Of a stretch of DNA of 64,000 nucleotides, positions 47,501 through 55,797 are shown one piece after another. Both the position numbers and the translations under genes were made by a program. The DNA is taken from assembly GCF_000710035.2 (NCBI RefSeq), contig NZ_JMJJ01000004.1, positions 1,116,001-1,180,000 of the forward strand, read 5' to 3'. Source of the stretch: Pantoea ananatis LMG 2665 (GTDB taxonomy: Bacteria; Pseudomonadota; Gammaproteobacteria; Enterobacterales; Enterobacteriaceae). Numbering within the stretch: the stretch's first letter is position 1; every line of letters starts with the position of its first letter. A model generated the notes under the pieces. The model saw only the letters and a list, made by a program, of their open reading frames with translations. It ran no database searches and was not told the origin of the DNA.

Positions 47501-50500
47501 TAACAGCTCTGCATATAGCGTGATTGATAACGGAAGCTTGCCAGACGGCGCTAATGCGTCAAGCACTCCCAGTCAGATTCAGCAGGTTGCCAGTAATGAT
47601 AACACGGCAATTATGTCGCGAATTTCCGCCGACTCAAGGCATAATGGTATCGTTTTGAATGACAATACTAAAGTAAATATCAATGGTACCAATAATTCAG
47701 TAACTGTCCATAACAGCGACAGCGGTACAATTAATGGTGGAAATTTTGCATTAGCTTTCGAAGGTAATGGCTCTGCAATTACCACCAATGGCAACACTGA
47801 AGTTGTCACGATAGGGGGATCCGGGAACAGTATTACTGCTAATGGTGATAAAAATATTATTGTTATTAACGGAGCAAATAACAGTGCCACTACCAGTAAC
47901 AGTACATTACTGACAGCAAACAGTACTCAGGCTGTGGTCAACGGGCTGTCAAATATTGTTGGCCTTGGAAACAATGATAATGTCACAACGAACGGCAACA
48001 GTTTCACTTCTGCTATACAGGGTAATTCATCAACGCTTACAGCAAATGGTAACAACAATCAGATTCTGATTACCGGAAATAACGATACCGTATGGGCGAA
48101 CGGCAGTGGTGACGTGGTCGTTATGGATGGTCAGGCTGACACGGCTAATGTTGGTGGTGGCAGCGTATTTTTTGCAAATGACAGTCAGGGTACAGTCAAA
48201 GGCAGTGTGGGTGTTGTCCGTGCAGGCAGTAATGAAAACCTGCAGGTAAACGGAAGCGGCTTTTCGATCACCACAAACGGGACTGCCTCCCAAATTATTG
48301 CTAATGGTGATGGAAACAACATCATCACCAAAGGCAGTAAAAACACCCTTGTCATGAATGGCGGAAGAGCTGTGATGACAACGGAAGGTGATACCAACAG
48401 CTTAACCGTTAATGGTGACAACGCGAAATTTTTCGTTGAAGGAAACAGCAACACACTTGCTGCGAACGGAAAGGGAGACACTGTCTATATTAAAGGCCAG
48501 GGAGAGGACGTAACGCTGTCCGGCGGTACTGCCATACTCGCAGACAATGATTCACTGATCATCAATGGTGGTAATGATACGGTTGCTATAGGTAATAATG
48601 AAACACTCACAGCAAACGGCGGTGAATACAATTTCTATCTGCAGGCAGATAATTCGTCTGTCACGAGTAACGGCGACAACGAAACAGTATTTGTATCAGG
48701 AAATAATGATAACTTTACTGCAAATGGACAACACAGCAATGTGGAAATATCCGGACAGAATGACAGCCTGGCTACAGGCGGTGCACAAATAGTTTTGTCT
48801 GATGCCAGCCAGCTCACTCTCAACGGCAATAATGATGCTGTTCATATTGGTAATGCAGACTTAATCACTGTTAACGGTGGCGGCTCAACATTGCTTGCAG
48901 AAGGAAGCGCATCATATATCACTGCCAATGGTGATAAAGAAGTGGCTATCGTTAAAGGTGTAAATAACACCATCACACTGAACGGTGCAAAAGCTGTTGT
49001 TACTGTTGTCGGCAACAACAATATGCTGACAGCGAATGGTCCTTCCACCTGGATTCAGATGCAGGGTGAAAACGACGATATTGTGGCAAACGGGCCAGGT
49101 GATATTGTCCTGTTACAGGGTGAAAACAGTAAACTGACAATCGGAGACGGTACTGTTGCTGTCTCTGATGATACTCAGGCAACCTTGTCAGGCGTCGATG
49201 ACAGTGTCACGCTTGGAAACAGAGATAACGACACCATTAATGGCGGTGACTTTGTCATTAACCTCACTGGACAGCAGTCCACTGTTGTCGCTAACGGTGA
49301 TCGTGAGGTAGTCACCGTTAAAGGCAATCAAAATACGTTTACGACCAATGGCGGACATTCTTTTAATGTTGTTTCAGGAAATAACGACAGCATCACGGCC
49401 AATGGTGATATGAATAATATTGATATTCATGGGCAGCAGAACGTTATTTATGCCAATGGTTCGGGGGATGAAATTTCACTGGATGGCAGCCAGGACGACC
49501 TCCATACGAGCGGGAATGCTGTATCAGTTAAAAACAATACCCAGGCATGGTTAAATGGCGGGGGAAATAAAGTCGTCCTGAGTGACAATGATAATATATC
49601 AATCAATGGCAGCGGTTATTCATTAAATTTCAACGGAGCAGGGAGTAGTGCTTCGCTTCAGGGAGACTGGAGTAACATAACGCTGAATGGCTCAGGCAAT
49701 ACGTTTACGGCTAACGGCAACAGCGACAGTATCCAGATGAACGGAAATGGCAACAATGTCAGCGTTAACGGAACGGGTGGAGAAGTCAGCTTAACGGGAA
49801 CGGGCCAGACGGTCGTCATGGAAAATGGCAGTGTAATAGCTGCTGCCGATGCGCAACTCATTCTTCAGGGCCATGGCAACATAGTCACCGCGGGCAAAGT
49901 TGCTAATGTTGAAGTCGATGGCGGAGATAACTGGGTTAATGCGCAGTCAACAGACACAGTCTTGCTGAAAGGTAGTGAAAATGGTGTCGGCTTTAACGGT
50001 AATGGCGGGCAACTTACCGTTGATGGTAATGGTCAGTATGCTCTGATGAACAGCGGTAATGCTGTTTTAGAGGCAGGAGCAAGCCTGAATCTCTCGGGTA
50101 ACAACAATACTGTTACTGCGGCTTCGAACGGTTCACTGGATATTTCCGGCACGGGTAACGTGTTACAGATGACCAGCTCGTCTCTTACGCTGGACAGTGT
50201 TTCGTCAAACAGTAATGTGAACAGTGGTTTCCAGGTTAAAGGATTTGGTTTTACCTCCTCTGCAAATGGTCAGTATGCCAATGCATCTGAATCACTTAAA
50301 GCCATGCAACAGACCGGCGCTAACTCAACACAAATTGTGGTGACTCAGTATCTGGATTCTGTGACAAGCGACAGCATTGCAGCCACTGCGGCGACAGAAT
50401 CCGACGCCAATCTTGAGCTCGCAATCGGACAGGCTCAGGCGGATGGGATGTCGGTGCTTCTGAAGCCGCATATCGATATTGAAGATGGTACCTGGAGGGC

Positions 50501-52127
50501 ATTACTGAAACCTTCCAATGTTGACGATTTTTTTGCCAGTTACAAAACGTTTATTCTGCACTACGCGGCGATTGCACAGGCAACGCACGTGGGTATGTTC
50601 AGTGTAGGCACAGAGCTGACATCAATGAGTGGAAGTGCTTATACAAATTACTGGGATGATATTATATCCGCCGTACGGCAGGTTTATACCGGACCCATTA
50701 CCTATGCTTCCGCATGGAATGAAACCGGTAGTGTCAGCTTCTGGAACAAAGTAGACGTTATTGGGGCGAATGCCTATGAGGCCCCGACCGATATCACCGA
50801 TCCCACCGTGGCGCAAATGGTTGCCGGCTGGAACAGTGTTTCAGGCGATAGCTCTACAGCATCACTATTCAATAATTTGTCTCCGATTGATTTTTACCAT
50901 TCGCTGTCGACTGCTTATGGAAAGCCTGTTCTTCTTACTGAAGTCGGTTATCGCAGCGTAAATGGAACAAATACTTTAAACGGTGACTGGAGTGGCTTCC
51001 ACTGGGTTGATTTCCAGCAACAGACACGTGCTCTTGAAGCCTTTTTTGAGGCATGGAGTGGGCAAGGCAGCTGGATGGAGGGGGCTTATCTGTGGAACTG
51101 GGAAGCCAATCCGTCAGGTGTAGCCGCAGATGATTTCAGCGTCCAGGGGAAACCTGCGCAGAATGTTGTCGACCACTGGTACGGTGGAAGCTCAACAGCG
51201 ACCGCTGCCAGCAGCAATATTCTTAATGGTGACTTCAACTCCGTGCTTATGGGACTGGGTGACACATTAACCGTTAACGGAAACACGGATACAGTTACCA
51301 TGACGGGCAATGATTTGGTTACGTTAAACGGAACAACTGACAACGTTGATGTGAGTGGCAAAGGTAACGTCCTGCAGGCCGGTACAGCTACCTCTGTTAC
51401 GCTCAGTAATGATAACTCGGCCCTTATGGTGTCAGGAACAGCAATGGCTGTTAACACCCAGAGCAACAATAACGCCCTGGCTTACACCGGTAACCAGTCG
51501 GTTATTAAACTTGAGGGTGACAGCAATACTGTTGTCATCAAAGGAGATTCCAATGCTGTCATGCTTGATGGTAAAAATCAGTTGATATCCGTATCCGGTC
51601 AAAACAATAGCATTATCGTAACGGGTGATAATTCAAGTATCGTCACCAGCGGGGTGACGGCTGTTTCACTGGCTGGCAACCAGATACAGACATCCGTTCA
51701 GGGGAGCGGGGACACTGTGACAGTAAGCGGTAATGGTGACTCGCTGACAATAACAGGGTCGGCTGATATTGTTTCCATGAACAATACAGGTACGCTGTCA
51801 CTTAATATTGCAAACGCAACACAGGACGATGCCTTGCAGTTCATGAATGGTATAAGTACCGATCAGCTCTGGTTCAGCCAGAGTGGAAATACCCTGGTGG
51901 CATCCGTTATAGGTACGCACCAGGAAATTGATGTTAACAACTGGTTCGAAGGCGGAACAAATCAACTACAAATAAAGTCAGGCGACGGCCATGCACTGGT
52001 TAATTCACAGCTTGATAATTTAATTAACGCAATGGCGACGATGACACCACCTGCAATGGGTCAGACGACACTTAGCCAGGATCAGATGACGCAATTAAAA
52101 CCAAGCTTAGACGCAGCCTGGAATTAA
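44598..52127 (+). CDS. giant type I secretion substrate: lysozyme-like, repeat array, GH113-like hydrolase
   Basis: 2509 residues, no Sec signal. (1) About 1-230: a predicted lysozyme/transglycosylase-like domain, with acidic E27 or E37 before WAGGYSSYSFGLYQFD. (2) About 395-600: five DGTS repeats. (3) About 698-785: Asp/Gly-rich linker. (4) About 785-950: calcium-protein-like domain starting PLVMSLDGHPIQLIPL, with an EF-hand-like loop at D857-D868 (DLNKDGVIDASD). (5) About 1000-1870: Asn-Gly-rich repeats, probably a beta-solenoid. (6) About 1878-2197: a TIM-barrel glycoside hydrolase of clan GH-A, GH113-like, with E2006 in GTEL and E2115 in LLTEVGYRS as likely acid/base and nucleophile. (7) More repeats, then about 2410-2509 an RTX-type C-terminal secretion region (STDQLWFSQSGNTLVASVIG, IDVNNWFEGG). 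The exporter genes follow directly. Substrate unknown: surface polysaccharide, plant mannan-like polymers or peptidoglycan are possible. Confidence 0.88.
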   Translation: MSASEFIDKQTLIDQLKQYRTTAFATEDGSRPSVLNEFNWAGGYSSYSFGLYQFDVRNNDLAEDALRSMGFTDTQIDQLSQRGTLGNDVKTALSEQLQAALATTAGKQIMDNLLNNYEAQLVHTTTNLLDITNDDIYSQIASEPESIQRIYDIANQFGTSLLRQFGGFLSGQSIVTNGISLTWSDSLTASENMENWFSAADPGDATRSDAFNNTVSKESLPETIINITKGDGDDATIAAFSELKNVQLNVDSGITVNITGETGNDTFNLGNGSSVNTSMTSEKSNTYSYSTSDGNTSFATLVGNNSAATISSSSGRLDITANNSVINLESDAEVNIIGNGNVITGGSSDNVSVFGNNNSAFMGDDSTGTIVGTGNSITGTDTNKFNIYGDANNTNQITETKINNFDGTSETTVYNESTGNWSTVTSKYSGENETGTLLSTLTNNLDGTSTETNYSGNTTTTNSYLGLNAQGNLTESLVNNPDGTSEDTVIDRTEGNWTMVMNQYSGLNDTGHLTSSLVNNVDGTSSNTLYGSPGGNVVSMTETFSQAFGTGELTKTEFNYSDGTSEQVNYDKEFDLSWTSETDRFASWNAAGALNLTLLDTAPTGLGSSSYTPSGDSWGAAGAQLNFDTANLTVPSFVSVPSFSDTLLNGAATSDSFTNFTADSLQTESLAVGNWISDASQYSFDAQIPDVVTSDLYGGLAGDPGDDGDDDGSADGSGDGSGDDGNGDTSAGDSGDNGDTGDNGDSGSDNYNHSSGGDDGDGGSSDGGSDGGGDGGDGGGGGGGDPLVMSLDGHPIQLIPLNLSHAVVNIAGQSSTSGWIGSDTGVLAIVTSAGTQIINPSLVNGAGDAMAVLASYDLNKDGVIDASDVVFNQLRVLADPTGNGSAQAQAYTLSQLGIQSIRLQNETLSVNAQGNQVSGVATVIFSNGSIEPIENVNFAQGSSNATPGWNGTVNPVWQQILNMIDGAFNSSAYSVIDNGSLPDGANASSTPSQIQQVASNDNTAIMSRISADSRHNGIVLNDNTKVNINGTNNSVTVHNSDSGTINGGNFALAFEGNGSAITTNGNTEVVTIGGSGNSITANGDKNIIVINGANNSATTSNSTLLTANSTQAVVNGLSNIVGLGNNDNVTTNGNSFTSAIQGNSSTLTANGNNNQILITGNNDTVWANGSGDVVVMDGQADTANVGGGSVFFANDSQGTVKGSVGVVRAGSNENLQVNGSGFSITTNGTASQIIANGDGNNIITKGSKNTLVMNGGRAVMTTEGDTNSLTVNGDNAKFFVEGNSNTLAANGKGDTVYIKGQGEDVTLSGGTAILADNDSLIINGGNDTVAIGNNETLTANGGEYNFYLQADNSSVTSNGDNETVFVSGNNDNFTANGQHSNVEISGQNDSLATGGAQIVLSDASQLTLNGNNDAVHIGNADLITVNGGGSTLLAEGSASYITANGDKEVAIVKGVNNTITLNGAKAVVTVVGNNNMLTANGPSTWIQMQGENDDIVANGPGDIVLLQGENSKLTIGDGTVAVSDDTQATLSGVDDSVTLGNRDNDTINGGDFVINLTGQQSTVVANGDREVVTVKGNQNTFTTNGGHSFNVVSGNNDSITANGDMNNIDIHGQQNVIYANGSGDEISLDGSQDDLHTSGNAVSVKNNTQAWLNGGGNKVVLSDNDNISINGSGYSLNFNGAGSSASLQGDWSNITLNGSGNTFTANGNSDSIQMNGNGNNVSVNGTGGEVSLTGTGQTVVMENGSVIAAADAQLILQGHGNIVTAGKVANVEVDGGDNWVNAQSTDTVLLKGSENGVGFNGNGGQLTVDGNGQYALMNSGNAVLEAGASLNLSGNNNTVTAASNGSLDISGTGNVLQMTSSSLTLDSVSSNSNVNSGFQVKGFGFTSSANGQYANASESLKAMQQTGANSTQIVVTQYLDSVTSDSIAATAATESDANLELAIGQAQADGMSVLLKPHIDIEDGTWRALLKPSNVDDFFASYKTFILHYAAIAQATHVGMFSVGTELTSMSGSAYTNYWDDIISAVRQVYTGPITYASAWNETGSVSFWNKVDVIGANAYEAPTDITDPTVAQMVAGWNSVSGDSSTASLFNNLSPIDFYHSLSTAYGKPVLLTEVGYRSVNGTNTLNGDWSGFHWVDFQQQTRALEAFFEAWSGQGSWMEGAYLWNWEANPSGVAADDFSVQGKPAQNVVDHWYGGSSTATAASSNILNGDFNSVLMGLGDTLTVNGNTDTVTMTGNDLVTLNGTTDNVDVSGKGNVLQAGTATSVTLSNDNSALMVSGTAMAVNTQSNNNALAYTGNQSVIKLEGDSNTVVIKGDSNAVMLDGKNQLISVSGQNNSIIVTGDNSSIVTSGVTAVSLAGNQIQTSVQGSGDTVTVSGNGDSLTITGSADIVSMNNTGTLSLNIANATQDDALQFMNGISTDQLWFSQSGNTLVASVIGTHQEIDVNNWFEGGTNQLQIKSGDGHALVNSQLDNLINAMATMTPPAMGQTTLSQDQMTQLKPSLDAAWN
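45801..46400 (+). repeat. five tandem ~40-residue DGTS repeats
   Basis: The codons for DGTS start at 45813, 45933, 46041, 46161 and 46281, spacing 120, 108, 120 and 120 bases. Each unit reads roughly NNxDGTSxxxxY...W...YSGxNxxGxL. Diverged at DNA level, so an old duplication. Confidence 0.8.
46689..46950 (+). repeat. Asp/Gly-rich low-complexity linker
   Basis: About 85 codons of mostly GAT/GAC, GGT/GGC and AGC within the giant gene. Possibly calcium-binding and flexible. It creates long false reading frames on both strands. Confidence 0.85.
47590..50215 (+). repeat. Asn-Gly-rich repeat array of the giant protein
   Basis: Short units around NGxNNxVxxxGN, roughly ten residues each, about 870 residues long. 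A higher-order motif like 'QAxLNGxxNxVxLGNxDNxTxNGG' recurs near 47925, 48182, 48547, 48808, 49170 and 49540, that is every 86-122 residues. It is not the canonical GGxGxDxLx RTX nonapeptide. Likely a beta-helix or beta-roll. Confidence 0.75.
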
Positions 52128-52136
52128 CGTTTAGCT

Positions 52137-52168
52137 GCAGGCTTTTACTCAGGTAGAGGCCTGCCTTT
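52137..52168 (+). terminator. weak terminator/attenuator between substrate and exporter genes
   Basis: GCAGGC (52137-52142) and GCCTGC (52159-52164) form a 6-base stem followed by CTTTAT. Partial termination here would make more substrate than exporter, as in other type I operons. Confidence 0.5.
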
Positions 52169-52206
52169 ATATGATTGCAACAGTGTAAAATTACTCAGGT
52201 AATTCC

Positions 52207-54369
52207 ATGAGTTCCTCTTATAGCTCAAATAAAAAAATGAATGAAAACCATTATACGGAAAAAGAAGTAGAACAAGATTCGGGTGTCGAAGCTTTAGTTT
52301 TAATAGCCAGGTATCATAAAATCGCTGCTGATTCACAACAAATCAGACATTTATCAGGTTCAGGTAAAAAACAGCTTACCGATGGTGACCTCATTCTTGC
52401 CGCGCGAACAATGGGGCTTAAATCCCGTAAAGTTACCGTGCGGCCTGAACGTTTAGCTAAAACACCTTTTCCTGCACTGGCTCTGGATCGGCTTGGTCGC
52501 CATTTTATTGTTACGGCATGCGATGGGGACAGGGTATTGGTTTTGGAGCCTGATGCTGGAAAACCTACAGTCATCCTTTCAGAAGTGCTCTGGCAGCGCT
52601 GCAATGGCGATTTTCTTCTGTTTGCTTCCAGAGCATCTTTAACGGGTGAACTGGCGAAATTCGATTTTACGTGGTTTATGCCTGCGATAGTCAAGTACAG
52701 GAAAATTTTATTAGAAGTCTTTTTTGTTTCTGCGCTCATACAACTCTTTGGTCTTGTATCACCACTTATGTTCCAGGTTGTAATGGATAAAGTGCTGGTA
52801 AATAATGCTCTCTCAACGCTTAATGTGGTCTGTATAGGGCTGTTGGTCAGCGGTATCGCTGAAGTTTTACTGACTGGCCTGCGGAATTATGTTTTCTCAC
52901 ATACCACTAACCGCATGGATGTTGAACTGGGTTCGCGTATTTTCCGACATATACTTGCGTTACCTGTCGGGTATTACGCAACGCGCCGGGTTGGTGACAC
53001 TGTCGCACGCGTAAAAGAGCTTGAGAATATCCGCAATTTCCTGACCGGTCAGGCCCTTACAGCGATAATAGACAGCATATTTTCGGTGGTTTTTGTCGCC
53101 GTGATGTGCCTTTACAGCATAAAGCTTACACTCATTGTGCTGCTGTCTTTACCTGTCTATGTCATTATTACAACAGTTATCATCCCGGCTTTCAGACGAC
53201 GTCTTAATGAAAAATACGCGCGTGGGGCTGATAACCAGTCATTTTTAGTTGAAACCGTTTCCGCAATAGAAACTGTCAAATCATCTGCAGTTGAGCCTTT
53301 GTTTATTCGTCAGTGGGATAATTTACTGGCTGGTTATGTTGCTGCATCATTTCGTGTCAGTAATTTAGGAAATATTGGGCAGCAGTTAGTTCAGTTTGTT
53401 GGGAAAATAGTCACTATTTTAACCCTTTTCTTAGGAGCGAAACTGGTCATATCGGGCGCACTATCCGTAGGCGCTCTGATAGCTTTCAATATGATGTCTC
53501 AACGCGTCTCTGCGCCGATTCTGCGCCTGGCACAGCTATGGCAGGATTTTCAGCAGGTAGGCATTTCGATGCAACGGTTAGGTGATATTCTCAATACCCG
53601 TACAGAAAACTTACAAGGCCGGAATTCTCAGCCCTCTCTGAAGGGTGCCATTCGTTTTGAGAATGTAAGGTTCAGATATAAACCTGAAGCACCTGCAGTT
53701 CTGAATAATATCTCTTTTGATATTGAGCCAGGAAAAGTTATTGGCGTTGTCGGACGTTCAGGATCAGGAAAAAGTACGCTCACTAAATTAATTCAGCGTC
53801 TCTATCTTCCCGAATCTGGCCGTGTCTGGATCGATGGAACCGACGTAGCCCTGGCTGACCCCTCATGGTTACGCAGACAAATTGGAGTGGTCCTTCAGGA
53901 AAACATACTTTTTGGTAGATCAATTCGTGAAAATATAGCGCTGGCTGATCCTGGCATATCTTTAGAATCAGTTATAAACGCCGCCAAACTTGCTGGCGCT
54001 CATGATTTTATCAGTGAAATGTCTGAGGGTTATGACACACGAATCGGAGAACACGGAAGTGGGCTGTCAGGAGGCCAGCGTCAGCGTATTGCTATTGCAC
54101 GCGCGTTGATTACGAACCCACGAATTCTCATCTTCGATGAGGCAACGAGCGCTCTCGATTTTGAAACAGAACGGGTGATTCACAAAAACATGCAGGCCAT
54201 ATGTCAGGGCCGAACAGTTATTATCATCGCTCACCGACTGACTGCAGTAAGAAATTCTGACACCATTTTAGTTATGGAGAAAGGCCTGATAGTAGAGCAG
54301 GGCAACCATTCTCAACTAATTGAAGAAAACGGTCTGTACAGTCACTTGGTTTCCCTTCAGCATGCTTAA
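52207..54369 (+). CDS. type I secretion ABC exporter (HlyB-like) with inactive C39-like domain
   Basis: 720-residue inner-membrane ABC transporter. At the N-terminus (about 15-145) lies a C39-like domain; where peptidases have DCG the sequence is DSGVEALVLIARYHKI, so the catalytic Cys is lost, as in RTX exporters that use the domain to hold the substrate. The membrane domain runs about 160-450. The ATPase has Walker A GRSGSGKST near 517, signature [15 protein letters not shown] near 619, Walker B ILIFDEATSALD near 642 and H-loop IIAHRL. It exports the giant protein encoded just upstream. Confidence 0.94.
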   Translation: MSSSYSSNKKMNENHYTEKEVEQDSGVEALVLIARYHKIAADSQQIRHLSGSGKKQLTDGDLILAARTMGLKSRKVTVRPERLAKTPFPALALDRLGRHFIVTACDGDRVLVLEPDAGKPTVILSEVLWQRCNGDFLLFASRASLTGELAKFDFTWFMPAIVKYRKILLEVFFVSALIQLFGLVSPLMFQVVMDKVLVNNALSTLNVVCIGLLVSGIAEVLLTGLRNYVFSHTTNRMDVELGSRIFRHILALPVGYYATRRVGDTVARVKELENIRNFLTGQALTAIIDSIFSVVFVAVMCLYSIKLTLIVLLSLPVYVIITTVIIPAFRRRLNEKYARGADNQSFLVETVSAIETVKSSAVEPLFIRQWDNLLAGYVAASFRVSNLGNIGQQLVQFVGKIVTILTLFLGAKLVISGALSVGALIAFNMMSQRVSAPILRLAQLWQDFQQVGISMQRLGDILNTRTENLQGRNSQPSLKGAIRFENVRFRYKPEAPAVLNNISFDIEPGKVIGVVGRSGSGKSTLTKLIQRLYLPESGRVWIDGTDVALADPSWLRRQIGVVLQENILFGRSIRENIALADPGISLESVINAAKLAGAHDFISEMSEGYDTRIGEHGSGLSGGQRQRIAIARALITNPRILIFDEATSALDFETERVIHKNMQAICQGRTVIIIAHRLTAVRNSDTILVMEKGLIVEQGNHSQLIEENGLYSHLVSLQHA

Positions 54370-54381
54370 AAGGAACATTCA

Positions 54382-55797
54382 ATGTTGAAGATAATAGCTT
54401 TAACTGAGTTGCTGCGTCGTTACAAGGATGTATTCCTTGCCAACTGGAAAATGCGTAAGCAACTGAACGCTTATGAAAGACAGTCTTATGAGCTTGCATT
54501 TTTGCCGGCAAATATAGAACTGGCAGAAGCACCTGTTCACCCGGCACCCTACTGGACGATGAGGATCATCGTTATTTTGACACTTGTTCTTATCAGCATC
54601 TCGCTTTTTGGCAGGTTAGATATTGTCGTTGTGGCTAAGGGTAAAGTTATTCCGGATGCAAGAGTAAAAGAAATTCAGCCTGCCATCACGGGGGTGGTGC
54701 GCCATATTTACGTTGATGACGGGCAACGTGTAAATGCTGGTAACGTTTTGATGGTTCTGGATTCCACACAGGCAGAAGCCGATTTAACTAAAACCGAGGC
54801 GTCAAGAGCGGAGTCCATGCTGGCGATAATCAGGGCAAAAGCTTTACTGGATGCGCAAATCTCTGGTCATGTCCCTGAGATGAAAGTCAGTGATGGACTC
54901 TCACAAGCCGATGTTAACGCCACGAGCCGTTTTGCTGACGGTATTTTCATGGAGTACAAAGATAAGCTTAACCGTGCGGATGCTGAGCTTACACAGCATC
55001 GTGATGAACTGGCCACGACTTTACAGGACATTGAACGCTTAAAATCTACGGCACCGTTGGCAAGAGAGCAGGCGAACAGTTATAAGCTGCTTGCCAAAGA
55101 TCATTATGTCGCAAGAAATGACTACCTTGACAAAGAGCAGACGGCGCTGGGGCAGGAGCATGACCTTACGGCCAAACGCAGTCACGCTAATGAACTCAAA
55201 GCTGCTATTGATGCGCAGATTGCAGAAAAAGCCTCAGTAGGTTCACAATTCCGACGGGAACAGCTCGATGCTCTGGAACAGGCTGAGCAAAAATTAAAAC
55301 AAAGCGTCGAAGATGAAGTTAAGGCTAAAACACGCAAGCAATTGCTCAATCTCGTGTCGCCTGTAAGTGGAACAGTTCAGCAACTCAGTGTTCATACGAT
55401 AGGCGGTGTGGTCACCAGTGCTCAGAAAGTGATGGAAATCGTACCTGATGATGCGATGGAAGTTGAAGTTAACATAGCGAATAAAGACATTGGTTTTATA
55501 AAAGAGGGGCAGAATGCCACAGTTAAAATTGATGCTTTTCCCTACACGTACTATGGCTATATCAAAGGGAATGTAATTTCAGTATCAAATGACGCCGTTC
55601 AGGACCGTAATCATGGCTTGAATTTTACTGCCAGGGTACACCTTGATAAAAGTGGCATTGAGGCAGGAGGTAGATGGATTAAACTGACGCCGGGCATGAC
55701 CGTGTCCGCTGAGATTAAAACTGGAAAAAGAAATGTCTGGCAATACTTTTTCGACCCGCTTATCAGAATGAGCAATGAGAGTCTGCATGAAAGATAA
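54382..55797 (+). CDS. type I secretion membrane-fusion protein (HlyD-like)
   Basis: 471 residues. A short cytoplasmic part is followed by one helix at about 55-78 (MRIIVILTLVLISISLFG), then the lipoyl-like half (VTGV-type: PAITGVVRHIYVDDGQRVNA), a long periplasmic coiled coil at about 130-310 rich in Ala, Glu and Lys, the second lipoyl half (LVSPVSGTVQQLSVHTIGGV) and the C-terminal beta domain with GQNATVKIDAFPYTYYGYIK. It bridges the ABC exporter and the outer-membrane channel. Twelve bases after the exporter gene. Confidence 0.94.
   Translation: MLKIIALTELLRRYKDVFLANWKMRKQLNAYERQSYELAFLPANIELAEAPVHPAPYWTMRIIVILTLVLISISLFGRLDIVVVAKGKVIPDARVKEIQPAITGVVRHIYVDDGQRVNAGNVLMVLDSTQAEADLTKTEASRAESMLAIIRAKALLDAQISGHVPEMKVSDGLSQADVNATSRFADGIFMEYKDKLNRADAELTQHRDELATTLQDIERLKSTAPLAREQANSYKLLAKDHYVARNDYLDKEQTALGQEHDLTAKRSHANELKAAIDAQIAEKASVGSQFRREQLDALEQAEQKLKQSVEDEVKAKTRKQLLNLVSPVSGTVQQLSVHTIGGVVTSAQKVMEIVPDDAMEVEVNIANKDIGFIKEGQNATVKIDAFPYTYYGYIKGNVISVSNDAVQDRNHGLNFTARVHLDKSGIEAGGRWIKLTPGMTVSAEIKTGKRNVWQYFFDPLIRMSNESLHER

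Noticed and set aside
47590..50215. CRISPR-like or DNA-level tandem array
   Set aside because: The repetition is in the protein; the DNA units vary too much and have no constant repeat with unique spacers.
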